Below, in pieces: positions 27,833 through 40,300 of a stretch of 64,000 bases of DNA. A program made the translations under genes and the position numbers. Each line of letters starts with the position of its first letter. Position 1 is the first letter of the stretch. Source of the DNA: Phalacrocorax aristotelis (lineage: Eukaryota; Chordata; Aves; Suliformes; Phalacrocoracidae); the NCBI RefSeq assembly GCF_949628215.1, contig NC_134297.1, forward strand, positions 2,604,001 to 2,668,000. Reading direction: 5' to 3'. The notes under the pieces were generated by a model that saw only the letters and a program-made list of their open reading frames with translations, searched no databases and was not told the DNA's origin.

Positions 27833-30800
27833 GGGGGTGCAAATGAATCACATCCTGGAACTCAGGAACAGACCAGATGATCTCCTAAGGAGTATAAAGT
27901 ACAAATAAATCTTGGAAAGTTCTGTTCTAGACCTTAATGTGTGTTAGAAAACAGAAGTGCTTGCTCATGGGAAACTCTCACCTCTCTAAGTGCAGGCATG
28001 GTCTCAAAGTGAGAAATATGGTTGTCATGGGTTTTTTTCTATTTCTTTTTACTCTAGAACTCAGAACTTCCTTGAGGATGCTGGGAAATAGCTTCACTTA
28101 GGCATCTGTGCAGAAGTTCTGAAGGATTCCATGATCTCCTTTGTGCCTGATGTTAGGCCTGATCAGTATGGAACATTTCTTTGTGTGAAAAAGTATGTGC
28201 AGTAAGCCTGGAGTGGATGTGGAATGACCCAGGTTCAGATCCTCACTGTCTGAGAGGTCATGAGGGCTATGGTGATTTACACTGCCCAAGGACTTAATCT
28301 CTAGTGCTGAGCATATATGAAGCTGCATCATTTGTTCCTTATCAAAGCTGAGGTATGAATCAGAACTTGTTTCAGAGGGCGAAGTGGGAGGTGTGAGGCT
28401 CATATAAAAATTAAAAAAAAAAAGAAAGAAAAAAAAAATCACTGAGCTTATTGTACCATGCGTGCTTCAATGTTACTTGCAGTGTTAGTGAGCAGTCTTG
28501 TACACAAGGCTATCCCCAAAAATTTGGCCTCTCTTCACAGTCCTGCTACAGATTTCTTCTATGACCTTGAGCAAAGCACTGAAGCTCCTATCAGATGCCT
28601 CAGTCTGTGGTGCATGATTCTTTCTTCAGCTCTGTTCCTGGCCCTACCTTACAGTGTTGATCTCTTTAGAGGGGCAGTATTCACAGGAACAGAACACAAA
28701 CCAAAGTACCCCCAAACCCACAAAAAAACTCACAGGACTATTTACTGATGAGGGGTTTCTGCAAAATTGGTATTTCTCTGTGCTTCTCACAGTCTGTAAC
28801 GTACAAAGCCGATGGAACAGGGTGTCCCAGCAGGAGATGCCATCTTCTTTACCTGTATCTGACCTTTTCTGGAGCCCATGTGAAATCAGAAATGTGTCCA
28901 TCATTTTTTTTAGGCTATGTTCAGTGGGGCATGTAGTAAATTCTGGCATTATCCAGAGAGGCTTTGAGATTTATTACAGCTCTCTTTAAAAATCTCTCTT
29001 GCCCTGCCTGGTAAATCTCTCTGAGCAGGTTGTTATGATCTCTCTCCTACTGCGACTCATGGAGTTCTGGTGACCATCGCGCCAGCCCCAGCTTCTGCTA
29101 GAAATGGGAAATTTTCTTTTTTAATTTTTCTTTCCCTCCCCATCACCTTGTTGACTGAGGTAACACTTCTGCTTCAAAGATGCTTTAGAAGTGTTTGAGG
29201 ACTTGTGCTCTGGTAAATGGTCTGTAGATAGAGCATGACATTTCACTCCACATTGTGACCTGCTATGCAGCTCACTGCCATTGTCCTCTGCCCTTGTTCA
29301 TAGTAGTCACATCTCTCATGCTTCTCAAGGAAATGAACTATTTTCTCACTGTTTGTAGCAAGCCATGGCTCATCTCTGCATCCAGCAGAGACTTTGACTC
29401 TGAGGTTTTTTAGGCCTTCATTTATCCTGCTCTTTTGATGCCTAATCGAACTACAAGATTAGCAGCCTCATTGTACCAGTCCTGCTCTGTGGTCTACTAA
29501 AAGAGAGAAGCACCTTGAGAAAGAGATATGGACTTGAGTGACTCATACCTCTGGAGATGTCTGTTGTTCTTATGGTTCTGCCAAGGGAGTTCAACAGGGT
29601 GTAGTGTGACGCTTCTAAGTTAGGTGATGTGATTTATCTAGGCTTGCTGTAACAGATCTTGGCCTCATACTCTGTGGCTTTGGTTCTGGGTTTTTTCTTG
29701 ATATGTTTTCACATATAATGTCATACTAGAAAATAAAGATATGGGTTACAGAATTTGTAATCTGACATAAGAACTCTTTTTCAGTCAGATGTCAGATCTT
29801 GTGCCCTCAAATGATGCTCAACTTTTCATTTCCTCTATTCTCTCTCTTGATTGGTTAGGAAAGAAGTATGAAAACCTTTTCTAAGCATGGCTGTCTTTTA
29901 AAAACTCATTCAAACCTACAAGGCGGAGATCCATTTATTAATTTAGTTACTGTATTCTCAAAGGTAAATGTGTTTGCAGACCATAAAGCTTTCTGAAATA
30001 TCAAACTACTTATATATTCATACTTCTTACATTGTATGGCAGGATTAAAGTGCTAATACTGACATGTTTTAAAAAAACACAAACCAAAAAACTAAACAGA
30101 ACCCCCCACACCCCACAACAACAACAAAACCCAACACTCAGGACATCTGTCAACAGCATTAATTCACTTTTGGAAGAAAATTACTTATGAGCTCAACTCC
30201 TGTCCTCAGAATAAAACATCAAAGAGATGAAGGAGTGAGATAAAGCTCACGTTGAGGTTGTCAGACATAATATATCCCTATGACTTTATAATATTTGTAT
30301 ACTTAATTCATGCAGGGCCATGTTGCTGCCAGCACTGAGTAGGCACAGTTCTTGGTTTTAGTTCCCCTTTAACAGGACTTTATATATATATAGAGAGAGT
30401 ACATATCCATTAGTGTTTGCAGTGAGGCTAGCTTTAAGACTACTGAACAACTGCTGTCTCTCACTCACTTTATCCTGCTCATCTGCATTTCAGTAGTGAG
30501 GGGAACCAGTGGCAAGAGGTTTCTTTAGAGGCTTTATGGTTCTTGGTCATTTGCAGGGGATTTTGGTGAATCCACTGCTGCCCACAGGAGAGATGGGATT
30601 TGGAGGTAGTCCTTGTTGTGTAAAAGAGGAAAGGATGGATTTGTCTGCAACTTCTTTGTGTGTTCAGATGAAACTCTTCCCTGCTGGTTGCCAACAGGTG
30701 CTTTACTATCAGGGGAGCTGCAGACTTCTGAATGCTGTGGCTGATGTATTGGTTTTCCAGCTGGCGTTGTCTGATGAGGTACACATCCCACACACCTTAA

Positions 30801-33800
30801 TGAAGGAAAGAGTGGTGCTGGGCATCTCTCCTCCACACTTGGGTCACCTTGGCTGGAAGAGGAGATAAGGTACATGCCGTTTGAGTCATACTTGCACTCT
30901 GCTCTTACCATCCTTGCTGACAGCAGCTGCATGGAGCCACTGGGATCTGCTGCAGCCCTTGATTCGCTCTTGTGTGTACAGAGCCACCAACCTTAGGAGA
31001 AATTTGTCTCACTGCAGGTCTAAAGAGAAGGGTTTCTGTATACAGTGCATGGGTGCTCTAATGTGCTTTGCAGCTAACTTCAGGTTATGCTTTGAACAGC
31101 TATGTGTAGCAGTCAGGTCAAATTATAATGCTGCCTGTGAGTCCTTTGTGTCTGGACATGACTCAAAATGTAGCCAGCAGGAACGTAAGAAATCATACCC
31201 TGAATCAGGGCAGAGATGGTCTTTGCCAAACCAAGGCTTGATTGACTCTAACATGTAGCCTGACATAGAGCTTGTTGCTTTGGTCTTATGTGAACGGGTC
31301 AAGGCATGACTGGAGGGAGCTGAATTTGCACCTAGTCGTCTAGTGGCAAATGCTGAAGTTAATTTTCTGAGTGTCTTAAAGGTACAGCTATCTACAAGCA
31401 GCCTTTTTGCTGTCAGTGCTCTTTGATCATCTAACAATAGCCTGGGCTCTAGCCATATTTATAGACTATAAACCTGAATCATTATTTGCAAATAGTTGTC
31501 AGAGAAAGAGGCAAATATGATACTTGTTAAGTGATGTTTTTCATTATTATCCCTGCTCTAGACTCTTTCTTTGGACCTCATTAGTAAAACAGTCCTTAAC
31601 CAAATTGCATTTTTCTATAAAATGCATGAAATGACAAGAGGCTCATATTTGACAGAACTTTTATTTTGCTTGGTATGTTGTGCGATCCTTGAGCTACACA
31701 CACATGTGCCTTTATATCTTAATGTATAACTGTGAAGTTACTTTTTGGAGAATGATTCTTTGTTAATATGTCAAAAGTTTATCTGGTAACTGTGTGTAAA
31801 ATATGGAAATGGATGATTATCAGCCACCAAAATAGTGCTGGCTGTTTTATCTGTGGAAAACATGCCCTTTTTTTTGCAACTTCCTCATTTTAGGTGTTTA
31901 TTGTAATAAAACAAGATTATATGCCTGGTTTCATATTTTAAGTATTGATATAAAGACCTTAAGAACTATTTAATCCTAGAGTGATTTAATGTTAACAACA
32001 GCTTTTCTAAACACAATTAAAGTATAGTTAAAGGTGAGATTATATGCTTATATAGACTCTTTTAATATGAGTCTGGATATTTACTTTCATGTATTATGCA
32101 GTCTACATTCACGAATACATAAGACCTGGTGTGTACAAATCTTAGAATGTGCTTCTGCTACTCTGCAGAGCACCAAGGTACACAGAGTATCTTCTCATAG
32201 TTAAAAATAAGGTCTTATTCCTGGCAGAAACCAAACCTTGAGTTACCATGCTGTTTTCCAGTAGCTCTGTGATGTTAGAATTCAGGTTTCCAGAAATAAA
32301 CTGCACCAGAGTACAGTTCTAAATATTCTCTGACATTGTCTTATGCACTGATTCAAGCCAAACTCCAGGAACTTTTCCCAGTATTTCCTGAGACTGCCTT
32401 GTGCTGTAAGCTTTAAGTAAATCTAAATACATGATCAGGCCCTGGCTTTCAAAGAGCATAATTTGTCAAGAAGAGATTTCCTGTTGTATTACAAGCATTT
32501 ATACTAATTCTACAAATTTATGAGGTTTCTAAAATGAATTTCATTAATTTAGGGAGAAATATTATACTGGTTTCATATCAGAGATATGGAAGCCCACAAA
32601 TTCTTCCTGCTTTGGTGCAACTCAAATGCTACTGAAGGCAGTTTCAATATTGTCCCTCACTTCATTGGGCTATATTGGGGTATGAGTTAGATTCTAGCTT
32701 ACCTGCCTAACTATGAAGTATTAGCTAACAGATTGCCTGCTATCACTAGGCACTTCAACAGCAGAGAGGATATTATACTGTGTGGCTGGTAGTAAGCATT
32801 AAGCAGTATGCAAAACATGGCTAAACAATGCCCTCGTGCCTGAGAACTGAGGAGGTGGGTGCTATTTTGGAGGGCAGCCATATGGAGGTACGCATTCCTT
32901 ATTTCTTTCCACTCTGCGTGCTTTGGTGTTTGCTGCTTCATGGTGGTTTGTTTTTTTGTTTTTTGACAAATCTTTGAACTAGAGGGAATACAGTTAAGCA
33001 TTCATCTTCATTTGATTAATCTGAGCTTTTCCATTTAATGCAACACTAATGGTATGTTGCAAAATGGTTCACAAAATGGACCTACTCCCGACAAGTGTTT
33101 AGTATCCCTGAAAGGCTGAAATTGTTTTTGTAGATTCCTGGCCAAAGAACTGACCAGATCCTGCCTTGTTCTTTTTATGGGAAGAGAAATTTGTGAGAGC
33201 AAACTCTGGGGCTGCAGCAATTCAGTGGTTATAAACTGAACAGAAAGATAGGAATGCCAGAATCCTAAACTCACTGTGCAGCCTCCAACAAATATTCCTC
33301 TGGGAATGAAGTTCCTAATTTGGTGTTACTTGTGAAAATTCATCACGATGGTCTGATTTTTACAGGAAAGGACGCTGAGAGGTTTAAGAGGTTCTGTTCA
33401 TACAATGGTGTGAATAGGTAAGATACAATGGTGCTGTTATTAATGCTAAGAACTTATTTGAACTCCTATGGCAAGTCTCTCTCAGCCTTCCTTTGGATTT
33501 GCAAGCTATTTTGGAAGACCCATCTCTTCTTTAGTAGGAAGTGTTTTATTTTGATAAAAACAAAACAGAGAAAAGGGTTTCTTTTTTAAATGAAGGACGT
33601 CCTCGTTTAATGAGGCTTGAAGTGTTTACAGGTGTTTCCTCATAAGTTCAAATTTAGTGGCCCTAGGGAGTTGATATTCTCATAAGGCAGGAGCAAACAC
33701 TCAAGTTTTGTATTTTAAGAGTGTTGTGCATTTAAAGGGCCAGGCAGACATGGTGTCTGGGCTGGTTCAATCTAGCTGAAGTGCATGGAACCAATATTTA

Positions 33801-34103
33801 TGCCATCTGAAGAAACAGAATGCTGTCTTATGTGAAACAAGACTATCCTTAGTGCCACAGAAGGTCAAAATCTTACTTAAAGTCCCTCCTGCTTGTTCTG
33901 CTGTACAACCTTTAGACCTAGCCTTGCCAATCTGTGGTGAAAGCCCATGAGTGGTAGGTTCCAGGTTTGATTGTTTGTTCAAATACATTTTGGTGATATT
34001 GAGTGCTTTTTTGTGCATAATATCTTCCAGAGTTCATTGCTCTTGGAGGAACTATGTAGCATCATGAAGAGCAACATAGAGCAAGGGAAAATATAGAAGT
34101 GGT

Positions 34104-34163
34104 TGTGGTTGGAGGATGTGATGACATCACAGGGTTCAGCGGGAACATGGGGCTTTTAAAAAG
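34104..34163 (+). promoter_or_regulatory. POU2AF1: Probable POU2AF1 promoter: RUNX-like, CRE-like and TATA-like sites
   Basis: Seen: TGTGGTT (RUNX consensus) at 34104-34110; TGACATCA, one base from the CRE palindrome TGACGTCA, at 34122-34129 inside the near-palindrome GTGATGACATCAC; and a TATA-like TTTTAAAAAG at 34154-34163. The coding start follows at 34288, which places a transcription start near 34185-34195 and a leader of about 100 bases. Known: a CREB/ATF element has been reported in the mammalian OBF-1 promoter, and RUNX factors act in lymphocytes. The assignment here is inference from position and motif; no start-site data are available. Confidence 0.55.
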
Positions 34164-34287
34164 CTGAAAGAAACATCCTGACAGTTAGTTATCACATCCC
34201 CGTAAAGGAGTCAAACACACTTTAGCTATTAAAAAAGCCAAGCTATCTTCATCAAAGAGAAAAAAAGAATCCGTCCTGACACAGAAT

Positions 34288-34303
34288 ATGCACTGGCAAA
34301 AAT
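34288..34303 (+). CDS. POU2AF1: POU2AF1 coding exon 1 (MHWQK + 1 nt)
   Basis: ATG CAC TGG CAA AAA T followed by the strong donor GTAAGTG at 34304. It encodes MHWQK and ends in phase 1, matching exon 2, which opens with two bases completing a Ser codon. Mammalian OCA-B starts MLWQKP and has the same tiny first coding exon. The frame is open upstream past the CTG at 34276-34278, but a CTG start would give no N-terminal Met-Gly, so the myristoylated form described for mammalian OCA-B is not evident here. Confidence 0.85.
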
Positions 34304-37300
34304 GTAAGTGAACTCTGATTTGTTTTTCCTAACTGAGATAAAATTTAAAGATTGTAATGAATAAGTAAGCGTTAGCGTAGCATGGGAGACAGTACTTGTG
34401 AAGAGATGCATGGCTCAAGAAAGGCATATGATAAGGCATGATGCTAATTTTCCAGCAGGGATATTAACACAGGGCGGCATTGCTGCTTTGTTGGCATTCA
34501 TCACTATGAATCAAGTGGAAGACTATGATTCATAAAAACAATAACAGGATGCAGGTATTATATCAAAGGTTACAGTGGTTACATACCAGAAAATTTTCCT
34601 TTTTAAAAGTGAAACCTGTGAGAAAACTTATTTCTGTGCCTTTTTTGATATGTATTTTTTTCAAATAATAAAAAAGATAAGGAACGAAGCAGTTGAGGGC
34701 GATACAGTTATGACTTTACAGGAAATCAGTTTTCTGGTTTTAAGATAATTTCACTCCTCTTGGCCCACCTTTGCTTGAATAGTTTATTTACTGATCATAA
34801 TACAGGTAGGTGTTTACTTCTTGCAAGTTTTTCATTCTCACTGTATGGATCTGTAGATGATGCTAATTTTTGCAACTGTGCAGCCGTCCTTTGCATTTCA
34901 CCATTCTGTTCGGTTAACCTGGAATAATACAATATACCTGAATGGAAGAAGCTGACTTCTTAAACATTTGCCAGTGACTTATCTGACATGGAACTAACAT
35001 TAATTTTCCTTACATAAATAGCTTGTAGGTTGTTCAGAGTTTGGTCTACTATGCATATGCCTTTCTGAGCTTATTAGCAGTTAAGTCTGTTTTCTCTGTT
35101 ACATATTTCTCCTGTTTTCTTTTCAGTTGAACACTTTGGAAGCTCAAATCTATATTTGTGAAATTATATTGTAGGCTGTAATGTCCTGTAGCAAAAAGCT
35201 CTGACTGCTTATTCAATTGTGTTTCAATGTCTGACAAGTATTTAGCAACAAGTGGGAGCACTATGGCAACACACCTTGTTTTTCCCCCTTTATCTTGTGC
35301 CATTTTCAGAATCACTAGGTATATGATGTGGAGCACCCTGCAAGATTATTGGATTCAAGATTTGAATCTAATCTTCCATCTGAGAAATCCATTAATGGTT
35401 TGTTTGGGTTTTTTGTGTGTGTGTGGTTTTTTGTTTTTGGTTTGTTTTTTTTTTTGCCTGCGATGACAAAGTAATACTGACAACCTGATGTTTTAGATAG
35501 AACACAATTGGTAACTGAATTGGTATTTTTCCTTTGCATTTTTTCCTTGACATGTGCAGCGCTTTCAAAAGTAAGCAGGAATTACAGCCTGCATGAGAAG
35601 AGATCAAAACCTATATCTTGATGTCAGCCATTCCCCATTGCTAGTTTCTAGACAAGACAACTTCTGCCCAGTACCTGCCTGTCCCTCTGTGCCTCTGAGC
35701 TCAAGTATTGAATCTCCTGATATAGCAATGCTTCCTGGCTGTTTTGAAAGCCTGCATGAGACATAATAACTGCCTTGATTTGACTTCTGTTGCTGAGGAA
35801 GTCCTTTTCACACCAGTCAGATGAAGCAGCCAGTGAACTGGCCAGACTTCTCTCTGACTCCTGGGCTGCTTGCTGGAGCAGCCTGGCATTATGTTTACTA
35901 AGACACAGAAGGGGCCGAGGGAAAATTTCTGGAGATGGCTGCCTGGCTGAGTCTGTGCTCGTTGTTGGCATTTTCTGTCTTTGTCTGCTGTGTCATTGCA
36001 TGATTAGGGTTCCTTTTCCAACATGGAAGTGTTGTCTTATTAACCCTGCTTCTTTTTTGTGTCAATACAGTAATGAGAATAATGTGTTTTGGCTTTGAAG
36101 GTAGACAGGAAGACTATTCTGATGACTAGGATGCAGGCAGCAGCTTGGGTGCCTGCTCTACTGGAGACCTTCTGTGGAACTGTAGCTAGATTGCTCAGGT
36201 CAGTACAGGTATTCAGGTGCCAGGTCCCAAAGGCTTCAGTGGAAGTTAGACTTCTCAGTATCTCTGAGTCTCCATTTGGTATCTCTGATGCACCTATATT
36301 TCCTCTTAGTGTGACCAGCTGTAGCCTCAAGTTTCCTGCACCATCTAGTTCAAACCACCTGTGCCCACATGGATGTCTCAGTGCCCACATGCAAGCCATT
36401 GGCTTGCTCTAATGTATAAATTGATGCAGAGGCAGTGTGGGAGACCAGGGAACAGGGTGTGTGCTTGCATGAGCCCTCTAATGTAAGAGCATAAAAGCCC
36501 TACTCTACTCCATACCTAGGAAATAGGAGGAGCGTTCCTCTGCCATGCAGAGAGTTTCAGTACAATTAAAACCAAAATGAGTTACTCAGGTATTCTGGCA
36601 AAAGGGCCTCCTGGATAGATGAGCAATAAGTCTGTGGGGAGCTTCTGAGGGATGGGTGAAGCTTTTCCCCAAGTATGGGACAAAGCATCCCATATTTGGT
36701 GTAGAAACAGATGGCTCTACTCATGGCAAGAGCAAGAGTTTTGTTTTGCACACCTGTGGCACTGTGCTGCCAGCCAGCCTGGTAAATGTGACCTAGGCTG
36801 ACACCTAGCCATGCACTCCCAGGAACCAATGTCATGGTTTAACATTTCTCACCCTGCAGGTAAATTACTTCCCTGTGGTCTAAGCTGCTGTATTATGGAT
36901 TAATCAGACTAGAGATACATAGGACCGTGTACTGGGGCACATGTAAAAGAGACCTTTATCCCACTTGTCATCTGTCAAAGACAACACGATGCTGCAATAA
37001 CTGAGCCAGAAGGAAGACAAAGGGAGGCACAAACTAAAGTGCCAGAGAAAGTCAGGTGGAGTCAGGTATTTGATTTCTTAAGGCTTCTTCGCAAATTTCG
37101 TAGATGGACCTGGTTTCTGAAGGAGACTGGATTAAAAACCAAGGCCATTATCAAGTCCAACTTTACACGCCTAAACAGCAGGATGACTAGGGATGCAGGG
37201 ATACAAGAGGGTTATGTACCTTTATGTTGCCAGAGGAAGCAAAGGGCACACTGGATGCTAAGGCATTCCTGCCTTACTGCTATGATGCAGAGTTGGTTCC

Positions 37301-40300
37301 ACAGCTGGAGCTGCATTTGCAATTCCAGTCAAGTGCATCGTCAGCTCGAAAACAAAGGCAGAGACAGAAATTTTTGTTCTATCTGTACCTGTGTGAAAGG
37401 AGACTACATTAGAAGTCCTGGCAGTCTCTTCCATCAGGGTGCCTTGACTTGGATGAAAATTAGGGTTTAGAAAAATAGGAGGGTTCTCCAGCTATAAAAA
37501 TAAAGTCCAGCAACAATTAAAAAACCCAAAGAACAAAAAACTCTCCCAAACTGAAAGCCCAAGAGTGACACAAGAACTCATTTAAATAGGTGTGACCTCA
37601 CCAGAGGGCATTTCTTATGAGCACCTTCTGAAGGGCAGTTTACTGCTTCTTCATGGGACCCTTCTGTAGAAAGCCCTGCAGGAACATAAGGAAAACTAAC
37701 AGACCTTGCCCTCAGCTGCTATGGTCAGAGGCTCTTGTCCTCCAGGGAGTCTCGCATGGCTGGCCCTCTGCACTGGAAATTGTTCCCTCAGGGTCACGGC
37801 ACAGTGCACTTCTTTGCAGGAGTGGGGCCCAGAGCTTCCGCTCAGCAAAACCCCAGAGAGTGTCTCAGCCTGAAAGCATCCCCTCCCACGGCAGAAACGA
37901 AGTGACTGGTCGGGGCTTCCCAGCTTTTGGCAGGATTCTGCTTAATGGAAGCAGGCCCACTCGGCAGCCCAGCAGCCCTTCAGGGATGGGAAATTTCTAA
38001 TAGGTGGCACCAGCTACTTTCCTCTTATGTGTCTTTGTGCAGATAGTTACCTCATGTTGTATTTTGAAAACAAAATGAACGTACCTTTCACGCAAATGGT
38101 TTCTGTTATGAGAGGGTATGCAGCAGGTTGAAATTCTGTAAGAGTTTCACATTTAGGTGATGCTTTTGGCTAGGTCAAAATGCTTTGGACACTCAACTCC
38201 TGTTGCAGTCCAATGGGACTTCGGCACATAAGGCAGACATTCAGCTATATAGCTGTTCCATTGACTGCTTGGATTCCGATGCAACTGAGACGTGAATTTG
38301 CACCTTTAGAAAATCTCTTTCCAAATGCTTTTCAAGTGCATAAAGCCTTTTCTGCCCACAACAGATGTGGGGCTCTATACGGCCTTTCTGAAAGTATCAG
38401 ATAATGAGACTGAGAGGTGAAACTGCAATATGCTGCACCTTGTGAGTTTTAATTTTGGTAAAACCCCACTGGGAAAGATGGATAGTATGAAAGTTGAGCC
38501 CATCCATGCTTTACAGAGCAGGTGTCAGGCTCTACGAATGACCACATAGGCAATTAAATGGAAAGCTTGCATTACTAAAATGGAAAGAGTATTATGGGCT
38601 GGGAGGAATTAGGACGTGCGGGTGAGACTTATGGTTAAGACACTTTCTGTCTATCTCAGCTTCCCCTTTGTAATAGAGGTTCTCTTGTTCGGAAACAGAT
38701 AATTTTTAGTAGCCCTCACCATTACATGGCCAATGCATGCAGATCTTAATTGGCACTTGGAATCTTTTTGTTTTGGTTTTTTTTGGTGTGGTTTTTTTTT
38801 TTTTTTCTTTGTTAGAGTAATCAAAAGAGCAGGGATTACTAGCCAGCCTTTCATGATGTTTCCCAAGTGTCTCCAGATCTCCCCTTGATTTTGTTTCTAT
38901 CCAGGTGGAAAAACACAAAGTTAACATTTTGTTTGCCAATCTGCAACACCTTCCTTGTATTGGAACAGAATGACAGAATGTAGGTTCTGCACAGTGCTCC
39001 CCTGACTTCCACTCATTTAGATCACCCAGAGGTGTGAAGGAGACCTTTTGTAAAAGGATAGTGTTCAAAAGCATACCACTCTCCCAAGAACAGTGTTGAC
39101 AGGGTGCAAGGGCACATAAATCTCCTAGAATCCAAGGTTAATTTCGTTCTTGGCAGTCTTTCAACTGCAGATAAACACCTGAAAATAAAGACATAATTCT
39201 GAAATACTACCATCAAATGAATATGTTTCACTGACTCTTAGTTACAGTGCTATGTAAGAGAGCAGAAAGAGACCTAGTCAAAGGCTGTACTAAGTTGTTG
39301 GTAAGCAAGTGAAATATTTAGTCTATTGATTTAATTATGTTCAGAACCCTCCTGAGTTCATTTCCTTATGCTGAGCAATGAACCATCACTCGGCTCTTTT
39401 GCTCATGCTCTGAGTTCTTCTGTTTACTGTAGAGCAGATTCTCTGCCCAGATGTTTGCTTAGTGCTTTGCATTTAACTAAATCTTTATTGAAATACCCAC
39501 CCATAGTGCAACAAACAGCATAGACAGTAATCCACTCCAGTACAGTTTTCCTTGTCAGGGTTGTCTACAAAAAATTATGGTAACACTTCAAAGGAGATTT
39601 GGGAAGTGTCGGATGCACAAGAGCTGCAAGTTCAGCCCTTCAAATGGGCCTTGACATACAAACCTGTGGCCTTGAAACATATAATTTCAGACAGAATGGC
39701 TATTAATGAGATAATGAAGAAAGCAATAACCAAATGGAATACAGGTAAACATTTTCTGAGTTGTTTCATTATTTATTTGGCAACGCTGTACACATGATTT
39801 TGTGTCTGAGCACGGTATGACAGATTATTCATTATTGGGGCCAGCCAGAGAATGTATTAGTCAGGTCTGTATTAGCCAGTTTAGGCCAGGTACCATGGGC
39901 CTGGTACTTGCTAGCCACCCAAGCCTGCTACCACCAACACAACTCACTAAGATGGATCTTGGTAGAAATAACTGATTTTTTTTGCCAAGGGTATGACTTG
40001 CAGATGGGTCACTTCAGTGTGTTTCACTTTTGACTGATCAGTCCGATCAGTTAATAAAGGGACACACCCTGGAGGATGCTGAGGGCTAGGGATCAAGGTG
40101 AAATGAAGACCCTTTCTCCTGAGTGACTCCCTGTCATATTACTGTCTTAGATCTTGGACAATTAAATGAATTTTAGTGCATTCTTTTCCTGCCTGGACTT
40201 CCACAAAGCAGAGACAAAGATAGATCACTGTTTTTTCACTCTTAGTAACATATTGAGGGAAACTGTGTAACTAGCCAGCAAATAATGACAGAGCTCATCA

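Larger units (their letters stand above)
1..34090. other. Upstream intergenic region without a recognisable gene
   Basis: I see no exon of a known protein family here on either strand. Open frames reach at most about 140 codons; they lack family motifs and often overlap open frames on the opposite strand, as expected by chance. The region is AT-rich and holds scattered low-complexity T/G tracts (15615-15697, 18807-18886, 27690-27832), an A/C tract (30070-30138), a run of 21 C (25603-25623) and a 38-bp tandem duplication (16975-17050). In mammals the related coactivator genes POU2AF2 and POU2AF3 lie near POU2AF1. I looked for their OCA-peptide exons here and did not find one, but such exons are short and could be missed by eye. 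Confidence 0.6.

Noticed and set aside
27841..27905. Possible CR1 LINE 3' end (GACCAGATGATCTCCTAAGG)
   Set aside because: Only about 20 bases resemble the CR1 tail; the ATTCTATGA terminal repeats and the rest of the consensus are absent.
30509..30932. Overlapping frames of 119 (+) and 132 (-) codons upstream of the gene
   Set aside because: They are mutual shadows on opposite strands with no family resemblance and no splice or promoter context.
37653..38000. 115-codon open frame within intron 1
   Set aside because: No recognisable domain, no matching splice phases, low-complexity Ser/Pro/Arg composition typical of chance frames.
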